Source: Odontesthes bonariensis (Eukaryota; Chordata; Actinopteri; Atheriniformes; Atherinopsidae). Taken from it: a DNA stretch of 64,000 nucleotides. Shown piece after piece: positions 53,761 to 61,695 of this stretch (the stretch's first letter is position 1; each line of letters starts with the position of its first letter). The notes below the pieces were generated by a model. The model was not told the origin of the DNA. It did no database searches and saw only the letters and a program-made list of their open reading frames with translations. The stretch is from assembly GCF_027942865.1 (NCBI RefSeq), contig NC_134519.1:23160248-23224247 (forward strand), written 5' to 3'. Position numbers and translations under genes: made by a program.

Positions 53761-54205
53761 TGTCAGGAAGGTGAGGGGAAGGTAGGACACGGATGCGGAC
53801 TTCAAAAAGAAAGCTTGGTTTATTAAAGCAAAAACAAAGAACAAAAGGCCAGATTCAAAAACTTAAACTGTGGAATCAAAAAACATAAACACTATGGCAT
53901 GGATAAATACTTAACAGAAAGTGACTTCGTGGCATGGCATGAGGGGTTGAAAATTCAGGAGCAGGGTAAGGATGGCAAGAATCTCAGAAAGTGACAGGGG
54001 AGACGGGGAACTAAATAGGGAGTGAGTGATTAGTGAGTGGGTGCAGCTGGTGCGGACTGAACAGGTGAGGGGAATGAACTAATTATCAAGCATGGGAAGT
54101 GAGGGGAAAACCAATGGCAATACTAAAACTCAAAACCAAGACATGAACTGAAAATCAAAACGTAACCTAAAACTAAAACCAAAAACATAGTCCCATGGCG
54201 TGACA
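53761..54205 (-). repeat. 3' LTR of the non-autonomous element
   Basis: 445 bp, termini TGTCA/TGACA. Nearly identical to 55195 onward apart from two short segments present only in the second copy (near 55288 and 55336). Confidence 0.7.
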
Positions 54206-55177
54206 GAGCCCCCCCCTCAAGGGGCGGATACCAGACGACCCAAGAGTCTGAGGGTGGGAGGGAGGGGCTCGAAGCCGGTCCGCCTGGAGACCAGACAACC
54301 GGTGGCATGGCTGCAGTGGCCGAACAGGCATGCGGCTGGAGTACCTGCTTCGGGCGGCGGGAGGCGGGTAGACTTCCGATGGCGTGGCGGCAGGAGGCGG
54401 TGGTCTGGCGGGCACCCAGACTTCCGTCGACATGGCGGCAGGAGGCGGTGGTCTGGCTGGCACCCAGACCTCCGACGGCGTAGCAGGAGGAGGAGCCGGA
54501 GACCGTCCGGTGGGCGGCCGGACATACGACAACATGGCAGGAGGCGGTGGTCTGGCTGGCGCCCAGACAGGGTCAGGCCCTGTGGCCTCTTGGTCAGGCT
54601 CTTGGTCAGGCCCTGTGGCCTCGTGGTCAGGCCCTTTGGCCCCGTGAGCAGGCCCTTCGGCCTCGTGGTCAGGCCCTTTGGCCCCGTGATCAGGCCCTTC
54701 GGCCTCGTGGTCAGGCCCTGTGGCCTCGTGGTCAGGCCCTGTGGCCTCGTGGTCAGGCCCTGTGGTCTCTTGGTCAGGCCCTGTGGCCTCTTGGTCAGGC
54801 CCTGGGGCCAGCTCTAGGACGGCTGGGTCTCCTGACTCTGTGGTTGCTGCTGGGTCGCTGGACACTGTGGCTGCTGCTGGGTCCTGGGGCTGTGGGTCTT
54901 GCGAGCCTGAGGAAGAGGAGGGAGAAGAGCTGTACCATGCGGCTACCTGTTCTGGCTCCAAGCCAAAAACGTCCAGCGAGACAGCGCGCTGCACAGACCC
55001 GGCATGGATCCATGCGCCTTCCAGGTTATCATTCCACCCCCGGAGCCCCCGCATCGCCGACAGGAACGCCAGGAGCTTACCAGCCACCCGCAGTCTGTCG
55101 AATGCGGAGCCCCGCTCAATACTGCGCCACAGCTCTTCATAGAGGTCCCAGAAACGGTCTGAGTCCGCCGCGTCCAT
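54173..55177 (-). CDS. Single ORF of the non-autonomous LTR element (unknown function)
   Basis: 334 codons, starting 17 bp from the 5' LTR. The first ~100 residues (MDAADSDRFWDLYEELWRSI, then AGKLLAFLSAMRGLRGW) look like a folded helical domain. It is followed by an acidic Ser/Pro stretch, about ten copies of a GPDxEAT heptad (21-bp minisatellite) and a Pro-rich part with repeated VWVPARPPPPA. No CCHC knuckle, protease or RT motif is seen. It may be a shortened gag-like protein; function is not known. The C-terminal end runs into the 3' LTR. Confidence 0.5.
   Translation of the reverse strand: MDAADSDRFWDLYEELWRSIERGSAFDRLRVAGKLLAFLSAMRGLRGWNDNLEGAWIHAGSVQRAVSLDVFGLEPEQVAAWYSSSPSSSSGSQDPQPQDPAAATVSSDPAATTESGDPAVLELAPGPDQEATGPDQETTGPDHEATGPDHEATGPDHEAEGPDHGAKGPDHEAEGPAHGAKGPDHEATGPDQEPDQEATGPDPVWAPARPPPPAMLSYVRPPTGRSPAPPPATPSEVWVPARPPPPAAMSTEVWVPARPPPPAATPSEVYPPPAARSRYSSRMPVRPLQPCHRLSGLQADRLRAPPSHPQTLGSSGIRPLRGGLCHAMGLCFWF
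54206..54225 (-). other. Polypurine tract
   Basis: On the - strand a GAGGGGGGG-type run sits directly upstream of the 3' LTR, the expected position for plus-strand priming in LTR elements. Confidence 0.6.
54585..54805. repeat. 21-bp minisatellite
   Basis: About ten tandem units of the type TGGTCAGGCCCTGTGGCCTC, slightly diverged, encoding the GPDxEAT heptads on the - strand. The + strand ORFs across it are shadows. Confidence 0.85.
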
Positions 55178-55457
55178 TGCTGGTGAGATTCTTCTGTCAG
55201 GAAGGTGAGGGGAAGGTAGGACACGGATGCGGACTTCAAAAAGAAAGCTTGGTTTATTAAAGCAAAAACAAAGAACAAAAGGCGCGGCTGAGACGGATTC
55301 AAAAACTTAAACTGTGGAATCAAAAAACATAAACAGGACTATGACCAAAAACAAAAGACTAAGCATGGCATGGATAAATACTTAACAGAAAGTGACTTCG
55401 TGGCATGGCATGAGGGGTTGAAAATTCAGGAGCAGGGTAAGGATGGCAAGAATCTTA

Positions 55458-56216
55458 CAATAGCCGCTTTCGGACTGTAGGAACTTTTGGCAGTTCTAAT
55501 AACCTTTTAATCCGTGGGGCCGTTTTCTCCCGCATTCGGACATACAGGAACTCGGGGCCATCTCCCTTAGTTCCTATAACCATTTAGCTCCTTCTCCGAG
55601 GTCGGGTCTTTTCTGGGTTCTATAGAACGCATCTGACGGAGGTGTTTGGTGGTCGCTAGCTACGCCCCATGTCATGCTATCACGGCTGAAATGTTTACTC
55701 ATACAACACGGACACAACCGGCGGGTGTTTAATAAGTTAAACTTACACGTTGTCTCCTTTGTCTGCAGCGCTCTGCTCTCCTTTCTTCCTTCATGAAATT
55801 AAAAAGTATCGCCTGCGCCCGATCCTTCGTCTCCTGACTCTCTCTGTGAGCTCTTCCAACCTCCATGTTAGACGCCCGATGTGATCGTCCATGATTAATA
55901 TCACCATCATGCAGACCATGAACACGGTGGCCTCCCCGCTTTCCATATTAGCTTCTTTGTGGTGTTTTTTCTTCTCTCCTTACTTTTGTACGTTTTGTTT
56001 TGTTTTGTTGTTGAATGTGGCGCTAAACGGCTAACGTAACACGTCACTGACGCAGACGGCTGCGCGCGGCGCATCAGTCCCGACCTGGTCCCGACTCATG
56101 TGCGAATGCAGACTGAAACAGTTCCGCTGGGGAAGGACAGTTATCAGAACAAAATTCGAGTAGGACAGTTCTGATAACTGCGTTCTTAGAACGGCTCTGT
56201 CCGAAAGCGGCTATTG
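55458..56216. mobile_element. 759-bp inverted-repeat DNA element (possibly Harbinger-type)
   Basis: Termini CAATAGCCGCTTTCGGAC and GTCCGAAAGCGGCTATTG are exact inverted repeats of 18 bp, with weaker similarity inward (GTTCTAATAAC versus GTTCTGATAAC). It lies inside LTR sequence that is continuous in the other LTR copy, proving insertion. The flanking target duplication is unclear (TTA on one side, TGA on the other). It contains one short ORF (55791-55946, - strand). Too short for a complete transposase, so non-autonomous. Confidence 0.75.
55791..55946 (-). CDS. 51-residue ORF within the inverted-repeat element
   Basis: Starts with MESGEATVFMVCMMVILIMD, continues with a LTWRLEELTERVRRRR helix and ends RRRYFLIS before TGA. 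The arginine-rich helix followed by YFL is loosely reminiscent of Harbinger transposase N-termini. No known function; could be a remnant of the autonomous parent. Confidence 0.3.
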   Translation of the reverse strand: MESGEATVFMVCMMVILIMDDHIGRLTWRLEELTERVRRRRIGRRRYFLIS

Positions 56217-56304
56217 TGACAGGGGAGACTGGGAACTAAATAGGAAGTGAGTGATTAGTGAGTGGGTGCAGCTGGTGGGGAATGAACAGGTGAGGGGAAT
56301 GAAC

Positions 56305-56583
56305 GTGAGTTACGAATGTAACTACGGATCTGTGAGACCGAGGGATGACCGTCACTACGGTCTTAAAAAGGAATGATCACCTTCGTTCTGCCTATCACCG
56401 AAACCATATGTCAAAAACGTCACGCCCGTGACCTCCGGAAGCAGAACGACCTGCGTTAACAAATAGCAGGGATTGCTCCCGGTTCAGTCTCCTACCTTGA
56501 GCGCCTCAGGCTGTTCTGAGCGACAAAAGATAGTGACGGTCATCCCTCGGTCTCACAGATCCGTAGTTACATTCGTAACTCAC
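56305..56583. repeat. DIRS terminal repeat plus internal complementary region
   Basis: Arms 56305-56357 and 56531-56583 are exact reverse complements (53 bp; outer end GTGAGTTACGAATGTAACTA). A direct repeat of about 26 bp (TGACCGTCACTACGGTCTTA core) occurs near 56347 and again near 56605. Confidence 0.85.
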
Positions 56584-56667
56584 GATCTGTTTCGACCTCA
56601 CTCTGACCGTCACTACGGTCTTAAAAAGGGATGACAAATACCAAAATGGTCGCGAAGGACATAAAAG

Positions 56668-59592
56668 CTAATTATTAAAACCTCGCTCGGTCACGGACAT
56701 GAGGGCGGCGTCGCCGACCGAAGCTGGGCGAGTTACATCCACCCTATAAAACCTAGTAAAAGTGCATGGCGTAGACCATGAGGCCGCTGCACAGATATCG
56801 TCTGCTGGTACTCCCCTGAGGGCAGCCCAGGACGTTGCCATACTTCTGGTAGAATGAGCTCTCATACCAGGATGGGCTTGCATCCCCCGTGCCTTATAGG
56901 CATGGGAAATAACCTCTACTAGCCAATGGGACAGCCTTTGCTTTGAAAGAGGCAACCCCCTTTTTGCTGCCCCATAGCAGACAAACAGTTGGGAGTGTGC
57001 TCTCCTCAGTGGCTGTGTAAGGGCCAGATAAGCCCTCAAGGATCTCACTGGGCACAAGGTGAGTAACTTCTCCTGCTCTGCCTGTGAGGCAGAGGCAGGC
57101 TGAAACTGATCCACCTCCAGAACATGGTTGATGGACTGCCTGTTAATAACCTTTGGTAAAAAGGCTGGATTTGGCCACAGTGACACACCAGTGCCGCCTT
57201 CCCTCCATCTGAGGCAGTCGTCACTGACAGAGAGGGCACACAGTTCCCCGACTCGTCTTGCTGAGCAGAGAGCCAGAAGGAAAGCAGTCTTGAGAGACAA
57301 AGAGCGTGGATCGGAATCCGAAATGGGCTCGTACGGAGCCTCCGTGAGTGAAGTTAAAACCATCGGAAGGTCCCAGCCTGGAGCCCGTAGGGTACGAACT
57401 GGACGTAACCGGCGCGCCCCTTTCAAGAACTGGCCAACCAAAGGATGCCTTCCGAGAGGCCCGTTGTTCGCCCCCTGGTGGAAAGCGGAAATGGCTGAAG
57501 CATAGACTTTCACCGTACTAACCGCCTTGCCTTGATCCAGTTGGGACTGCAAGAAGCGTAACACATGAGGCACAGGGCAAGTTGCTGCTGGTTCAATATC
57601 CATACTACGGCACCAGTCAGAAAAAATTCTCCATCTGAGCGCATAACTGTCTCGAGTAGATGGGGCCCTGGCGTTGTTGAGTGTCTCCTGTACAGACTCA
57701 CCTAAGCGATCAGCGACCGGCTCTGCAACGGCCAAACCCAAAGGCGCAGGGCGGCTGGGTTCGGATGCCAGACCTTCCCGTCTGCTTGTGACAGCAGATC
57801 TGCTCTGCTTGGCAACCGCCATGGCTGACCCTGCAGTAACTGGAGCAGGTCCGAGAACCAGGGTCTCGCTGGCCAACGTGGGGCAACCAGCAGGACTGTG
57901 TGTTGGCCCTCCTTGATCCTCTGTAGAACCTGAGGGATGAGAGGGAGTGGAGGAAAAGCGTACAGTAAGCCTATTGGCCACTCTTTCGATAGAGCATCCA
58001 GGCCCAAACTGCCCCCCTGCCCCCAGAGGGAGTACCACTCCGGGCAGTGGGTCGTTTCTGCTGACGCAAACAGGTCCACTTGCGCAACCCTGTACCGCAT
58101 CCAGATCTGGTTGACCACATCTGTGTGCAGTCTCCATTCTCCCGGGAGTGGACCAGTCCTGGAGAGCATGTCGGCCGCGCCGTTCTCCACGCCCGGGACG
58201 TGCACAGCCCACAGTGACGCCAGTCGTGGCCATGCCCATGTTAGGAGCTCCTCCGCCACTTGGAGGCATTTCTGGGACTTTGTCCCCCCCTGGTGGTTGA
58301 CGTGATACACCGCAGAGGTGTTGTCCGATCTCACCAGAACATGGCTGTGCTGCAATGTTGGCAGGAACCGCTGTAGCGCAAGGTGAATGGCCTTCAGTTC
58401 GAGAACATTGATATGTTCCGACGTCCATGGAGGTTGCCAAATGCCCCACACTGAACGTCCTTCCCAGACAGCCCCCCAGCCCGTTAGGGATGCATCTGTC
58501 GAGATGACCTGTCTCCTGTGAGGATGACCCCCCAGGGGGACGCCACTGAGCAGGAACTCCCTGCTCCTCCAAGGACGCAGGGCTCGGATGCAAGCCCGAG
58601 AAACACGCAGCCTGACCTTCCTGTCGTCTCTCGGGTGGAGTCGGAACGCATTGAACCAGCATTGGAAGGGACGTGACCTCAGCAGGCCAAGAGGAACCAC
58701 GACGGCTGCCGCAGCCATCAAGCCCAGCAACCTTTGGACTCTGTGGGCGGTAACTAGTCCGCCGAGCCGAAAGCACTTCAGGGCCTCTATTAGGCTGTCT
58801 ACTCTCCGGCCAGTGAGAGACGCTTTCATGTGGGCTGAATCTAGGAGGATACCCAGGAATTCTGCCTGTTGGCGGGGCCGCAAATTGGATTTCTTCCAAT
58901 TTACCACGAAGCCCAGGAACTGGATGTGGGCCAGCAGTGTCTCCGTGTCGCGCACCACTTGCTCTTGAGAATGGGCGCAAACGAGCCAATCGTCTAAGTA
59001 CGGTAGTATCTTCAAACCCTGTGCCTGGAGGGGGGCTAGTGCAGCGGACACCACACGACTGAAAACTCTTGGGGCCAGGGAGAGGCCGAAAGGAAGGACC
59101 TGAAACTGGAACGCCCTGCCTCGAAAGGCGAAACGGAGGTATGGCCTGTGTTCTGGGCAGATTGGGACATGAAAATATGCGTCCTTCAGGTCCAGAGACG
59201 TAAACCACTCCCCCTGCTGGATTGATCGTATTACCACTGCGGTGTGAACCATTTTGAATGGCAGCACCTTGAGGTATTGATTTAGGGGCCTGAGGTCGAG
59301 GACAGGCCGATGACCGCCGTCCTTTTTGGGCACAATAAAATATTTGGAATAAAACCCAGCTCGCTGTGCGCTGGGTGGTACCTCCGAGATAGCCCCTTTT
59401 AAAAGTAGTTCTCGAACCTCGTTGTCGAGTACGGACTTTAAAATTGGGTCTCTTACAGCTGTTATTCTGACCCCTGAAAAAACTGGGGGCCGCCGTCGAA
59501 ATTGTAGCCGGTACCCGTGGGCAACCATTGTCACGACCCAAGGGTCTGGCACAATCCCCTCCCAGGAGATCCGAGACAGCTGGGAAGGGCAT
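56668..59592 (-). CDS. DIRS tyrosine recombinase ORF (974 codons, long overlap with RT)
   Basis: The C-terminal ~330 residues form a tyrosine recombinase that would integrate the circular DIRS DNA. An N-terminal core-binding region has ARAPSTRDSYALRWRIFSDW. The catalytic Arg is in CSARRVGELCALS, the HxxR box is HSTRS (about residues 913-916), a Trp follows in AASWSTP, and the nucleophile Tyr is in FTRFYRVD (about residue 949). The first ~600 residues overlap the RT ORF in another frame and are Arg/Pro/Gly-rich without recognisable domains, so translation of that part is doubtful. Frame open throughout, stop at 56668-56670. All catalytic residues present. Confidence 0.85.
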   Translation of the reverse strand: MPFPAVSDLLGGDCARPLGRDNGCPRVPATISTAAPSFFRGQNNSCKRPNFKVRTRQRGSRTTFKRGYLGGTTQRTASWVLFQIFYCAQKGRRSSACPRPQAPKSIPQGAAIQNGSHRSGNTINPAGGVVYVSGPEGRIFSCPNLPRTQAIPPFRLSRQGVPVSGPSFRPLPGPKSFQSCGVRCTSPPPGTGFEDTTVLRRLARLRPFSRASGARHGDTAGPHPVPGLRGKLEEIQFAAPPTGRIPGYPPRFSPHESVSHWPESRQPNRGPEVLSARRTSYRPQSPKVAGLDGCGSRRGSSWPAEVTSLPMLVQCVPTPPERRQEGQAACFSGLHPSPASLEEQGVPAQWRPPGGSSSQETGHLDRCIPNGLGGCLGRTFSVGHLATSMDVGTYQCSRTEGHSPCATAVPANIAAQPCSGEIGQHLCGVSRQPPGGDKVPEMPPSGGGAPNMGMATTGVTVGCARPGRGERRGRHALQDWSTPGRMETAHRCGQPDLDAVQGCASGPVCVSRNDPLPGVVLPLGAGGQFGPGCSIERVANRLTVRFSSTPSHPSGSTEDQGGPTHSPAGCPTLASETLVLGPAPVTAGSAMAVAKQSRSAVTSRREGLASEPSRPAPLGLAVAEPVADRLGESVQETLNNARAPSTRDSYALRWRIFSDWCRSMDIEPAATCPVPHVLRFLQSQLDQGKAVSTVKVYASAISAFHQGANNGPLGRHPLVGQFLKGARRLRPVRTLRAPGWDLPMVLTSLTEAPYEPISDSDPRSLSLKTAFLLALCSARRVGELCALSVSDDCLRWREGGTGVSLWPNPAFLPKVINRQSINHVLEVDQFQPASASQAEQEKLLTLCPVRSLRAYLALTQPLRRAHSQLFVCYGAAKRGLPLSKQRLSHWLVEVISHAYKARGMQAHPGMRAHSTRSMATSWAALRGVPADDICAAASWSTPCTFTRFYRVDVTRPASVGDAALMSVTERGFNN

Positions 59593-59627
59593 CCGACGGG
59601 CAGCCCCTGACTGCTACGCCGGGCCAC
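57702..59627 (-). CDS. DIRS reverse transcriptase / RNase H / methylase-like polyprotein
   Basis: 641 codons. RT fingers-palm motifs: PVLDLRPLNQYLK (~108-120), SLDLKDAYFHVP (~144-155, first catalytic Asp) and YLDD (~210-213, catalytic pair). RNase H: STDASLTGWGAVW (~376-388), ELKAI and RSDNTSAVYHVN. The C-terminal ~130 residues (QVDLFASAETTHCPEWYSLW, YAFPPLPLIPQVL, LLVAPRWPARPWF) match the Dam-like methylase region of DIRS1-type elements. The start overlaps the gag-like ORF by 14 bp; the end lies inside the recombinase frame. No stops or missing catalytic residues, so this copy may be young. Confidence 0.9.
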   Translation of the reverse strand: MARRSSQGLPVGCPSQLSRISWEGIVPDPWVVTMVAHGYRLQFRRRPPVFSGVRITAVRDPILKSVLDNEVRELLLKGAISEVPPSAQRAGFYSKYFIVPKKDGGHRPVLDLRPLNQYLKVLPFKMVHTAVVIRSIQQGEWFTSLDLKDAYFHVPICPEHRPYLRFAFRGRAFQFQVLPFGLSLAPRVFSRVVSAALAPLQAQGLKILPYLDDWLVCAHSQEQVVRDTETLLAHIQFLGFVVNWKKSNLRPRQQAEFLGILLDSAHMKASLTGRRVDSLIEALKCFRLGGLVTAHRVQRLLGLMAAAAVVVPLGLLRSRPFQCWFNAFRLHPRDDRKVRLRVSRACIRALRPWRSREFLLSGVPLGGHPHRRQVISTDASLTGWGAVWEGRSVWGIWQPPWTSEHINVLELKAIHLALQRFLPTLQHSHVLVRSDNTSAVYHVNHQGGTKSQKCLQVAEELLTWAWPRLASLWAVHVPGVENGAADMLSRTGPLPGEWRLHTDVVNQIWMRYRVAQVDLFASAETTHCPEWYSLWGQGGSLGLDALSKEWPIGLLYAFPPLPLIPQVLQRIKEGQHTVLLVAPRWPARPWFSDLLQLLQGQPWRLPSRADLLSQADGKVWHPNPAALRLWVWPLQSRSLIA

Positions 59628-61263
59628 CGCCCCGGCCTGTGTTTCTGCCCCTGTTTGGTTTTGCTCCCCGCCTCCCCCTGAACTGGGGATGTGGGGCTGG
59701 CCCCTGGGTAACTGCCTGAAAGCGCTGGCCCTGAGCGATACTAGCCTGAGGAGGCCGGCCGGGCTGCCGTTGCCTGAACCTACCCCCTGCTGCTCTGTAG
59801 ACGCCGGGAGCTGCTTTAACGCCTACCCGTTGGACAGCCTCCCTTGATGCTGCGGCACGTTCGGCACGGTCCAGCACCTCCTGGGATCCTGGATGAAAAA
59901 CACACCCAGGTGCCACAGGGAGGTTAATCAGCTCTGCTTTAATAGCCTCTGGCAGACAGGTTTGCGCAAGCCACACCTGACGACGGCACAACACTGCCGA
60001 GGCCATCGAGTCTCCTACATCCCGTGTGAGCTGGGAGTGAGCAGATAGCGCAGCCTCCACCAGGGCCATGGCATCTCCGTCTGCCGGGTCTAGCGTCTTA
60101 CGCAGAGCCGCCAGCGTCATAGCAAGGGCATTGCCCATACGGGCTGCTCGTGCCGAAGCGTTAAAAGACCTACTGACCAGGCGGTCTGTCTTTGCACACT
60201 CCTTACGCGGGCAACGTGGATTAGGGGATGCCCGCGCAGGCCCAAGTGACGTCCAAGAGGCAACTGACGCCTCCACTGGTGGCATGTCTCCCAGCCCTGT
60301 TTCAGCAGGGTATACAGCCATTGCCAACTGACGGCAGCCTGGGTTAAACTGGGGCCGCTGCAAGGTCTTACCCCAAGCGGTCCTCAGCATCTTGGTGTAG
60401 TCCTCCGCCACGGGAATAGAAGGTGGGGGGCTAGCGTGAGATACACCCTCCCAAACACCCCCATAAGGGGCTGGGTCTGGTGTGGGGGGCTGAAGGCCTA
60501 GAATTTTAGAGGCACACAATACCCTTGACAGCAGATGGCTTACCGGTATCTCCCCCACGACTGTGGGCTCACCTCTAGAGCCAGTGTGTAGTTCACCACC
60601 ACGGCTGCCTCCACCTGTGGCGTCAGAGGTCTGTGACGCGTGGAGGGACAGCACGTCTGTATCGGCCCAGTCCTCCTCCTCACCATGGCTCTCAGGCCTG
60701 CGTAAGGGGGGACCCTCCTGGCCCGGCGGTAGGGATGGCGGTAGGGATGGCGGGCCTTGATGGCCTTCTAGCCTGTCCATCCTCCTTGATAGCCCCTGAA
60801 GAGCTGAGAGGATATGGGCTAACCCCGCACTGCCGCCCTCTGCTGCCTCAGCTGGAACAGGGCGCTTCGCAGCTCTGGAGGCCCCTTCCTGGTCAGACCT
60901 ATGGGGGGACTCACGCTGCCGGTCCCTTGAGCATTTGCGCGTACGCTTATGCCCATGTTTTCGGGCCGACCGATGGGGTGAGCGTCGCCCTTCCGCCCTG
61001 CCTTCATGCATGTGACCAGACACCAGGTTGGCACGGCGAAGTCGTTCCCCCCTAAGCAGGTCAACTGCTGCACTGCAGGGGTTGTCCACGTCCTCCAACA
61101 CGTGGGCGGCCCCAAGGCAAGTAGGGCACTCCCTGTGCCCATCTGCGGTGCTCATCGCAACCATGCAGACTCTGCAGTGGTGCGAGGCCATTATGGCGAG
61201 TTGCAGGAAAAAAGCTGGTGGCCGGCAACAGCGCGCGAACGCACCTAACCGGCACACACTCAA
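59614..61263 (-). CDS. DIRS gag-like ORF
   Basis: 549 codons from 61263; the ATG at 61191 (MASHHCRVC) is the more natural start and gives 525. A zinc-binding-like CxxC...HxxCxxC pattern (CRVC, then HRECPTC) opens the protein. A basic Arg/His/Ser region and an acidic/proline linker follow, then a helical domain (AARMGNALAMTLAALRKTLD, AALSAHSQLTRDVGDSMASA). The C-terminus is Arg/Gly/Gln-rich (GGRFRQRQPGRPPQ, RGRNTGRGGG), likely RNA-binding. Fits the nucleocapsid-like first ORF of DIRS elements. Confidence 0.75.
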   Translation of the reverse strand: MSVCRLGAFARCCRPPAFFLQLAIMASHHCRVCMVAMSTADGHRECPTCLGAAHVLEDVDNPCSAAVDLLRGERLRRANLVSGHMHEGRAEGRRSPHRSARKHGHKRTRKCSRDRQRESPHRSDQEGASRAAKRPVPAEAAEGGSAGLAHILSALQGLSRRMDRLEGHQGPPSLPPSLPPGQEGPPLRRPESHGEEEDWADTDVLSLHASQTSDATGGGSRGGELHTGSRGEPTVVGEIPVSHLLSRVLCASKILGLQPPTPDPAPYGGVWEGVSHASPPPSIPVAEDYTKMLRTAWGKTLQRPQFNPGCRQLAMAVYPAETGLGDMPPVEASVASWTSLGPARASPNPRCPRKECAKTDRLVSRSFNASARAARMGNALAMTLAALRKTLDPADGDAMALVEAALSAHSQLTRDVGDSMASAVLCRRQVWLAQTCLPEAIKAELINLPVAPGCVFHPGSQEVLDRAERAAASREAVQRVGVKAAPGVYRAAGGRFRQRQPGRPPQASIAQGQRFQAVTQGPAPHPQFRGRRGAKPNRGRNTGRGGGPA

Positions 61264-61695
61264 CCCAACGGCTGCGAACAGCGGCTATAGGGTGCTGTTT
61301 GATAAACCACTTAATTAATTAATTAATTTATTTATTTATGTCACCACTGAAACAGTAAACAATAATCAGTAAGCACCAATCTGTACTTACCTGAACAACA
61401 CTCATTTATTTATAACAATAATCCTTACCTTATCTGGCTACTTACCTGAAAAATTCCAGTGGCCAAAGTTACACACAGAACAAACAAATATGCAGGTGCA
61501 GAACTGAGTGTTTTTTTTTTTTTTTTTTTTTAAACAACAAAAAATGCCCAAATGCACTTGCTTACCCGCGACAGTGCACGCATTCACCTACTGGCTTACT
61601 ACAACCAGTTACAACAGCGGTAGAGTAATGTGAAACTTAAACAACACACTACCTTAGAAAACAATATGCTACCGGCAATACAAAATATATGCGAT
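61264..61695. other. AT-rich spacer between DIRS gag and the gypsy LTR
   Basis: Contains a TTAA repeat (61312-61337) and a T21 run (61511-61531). Probably the DIRS 5' leader interrupted by the gypsy insertion, but no copy of the DIRS terminal repeat was recognised here. Confidence 0.4.
61511..61531. repeat. Poly(T) run, 21 nt
   Basis: Homopolymer T tract in the spacer upstream of the gypsy LTR. Confidence 0.9.

Larger units (their letters stand above)
53761..56304 (-). mobile_element. Non-autonomous LTR retrotransposon
   Basis: Two direct repeats of about 450 bp flank a single 334-codon ORF on the - strand. Repeat 1 (3' LTR) is 53761-54205, with inverted termini TGTCA...TGACA; repeat 2 (5' LTR) starts at 55195. 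A polypurine tract borders the 3' LTR. No protease, RT or integrase is present, so mobilisation would need another element. The 5' LTR is interrupted by a DNA element (55458-56216) and stops at 56304, where the DIRS element begins; the 126 bp matching 54080-54205 do not reappear in the window. Confidence 0.7.
55195..56304 (-). repeat. 5' LTR of the non-autonomous element, interrupted and truncated
   Basis: 55195-55457 and 56217-56304 together match 53761-54079 of the other LTR; the gap is filled by a DNA element. Confidence 0.7.
56305..61695 (-). mobile_element. DIRS-type tyrosine recombinase retrotransposon, nearly intact
   Basis: Three long ORFs on the - strand in the order gag-like, RT/RNase H/methylase-like, tyrosine recombinase, with strong overlaps and no integrase or LTRs: the hallmark of DIRS elements. 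A 53-bp terminal sequence (56305-56357) is repeated as an exact complement at 56531-56583, as expected for a terminal repeat and an internal complementary region. The 5' boundary is not certain: coding sequence ends at 61263 and a gypsy LTR begins at 61696, so the left terminal repeat was not found. Confidence 0.88.

Noticed and set aside
54200..55260. Long + strand ORFs with VRPCGL-type repeats
   Set aside because: Antisense shadow of the 21-bp minisatellite in the - strand element ORF; no start context or family.
57128..57505. 125-codon + strand ORF inside the DIRS element
   Set aside because: Antisense of the tyrosine recombinase domain, whose catalytic motifs fix the true frame.
60633..61055. 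140-codon + strand ORF opposite DIRS gag
   Set aside because: Antisense shadow of the gag-like ORF, GC-rich and without motifs.
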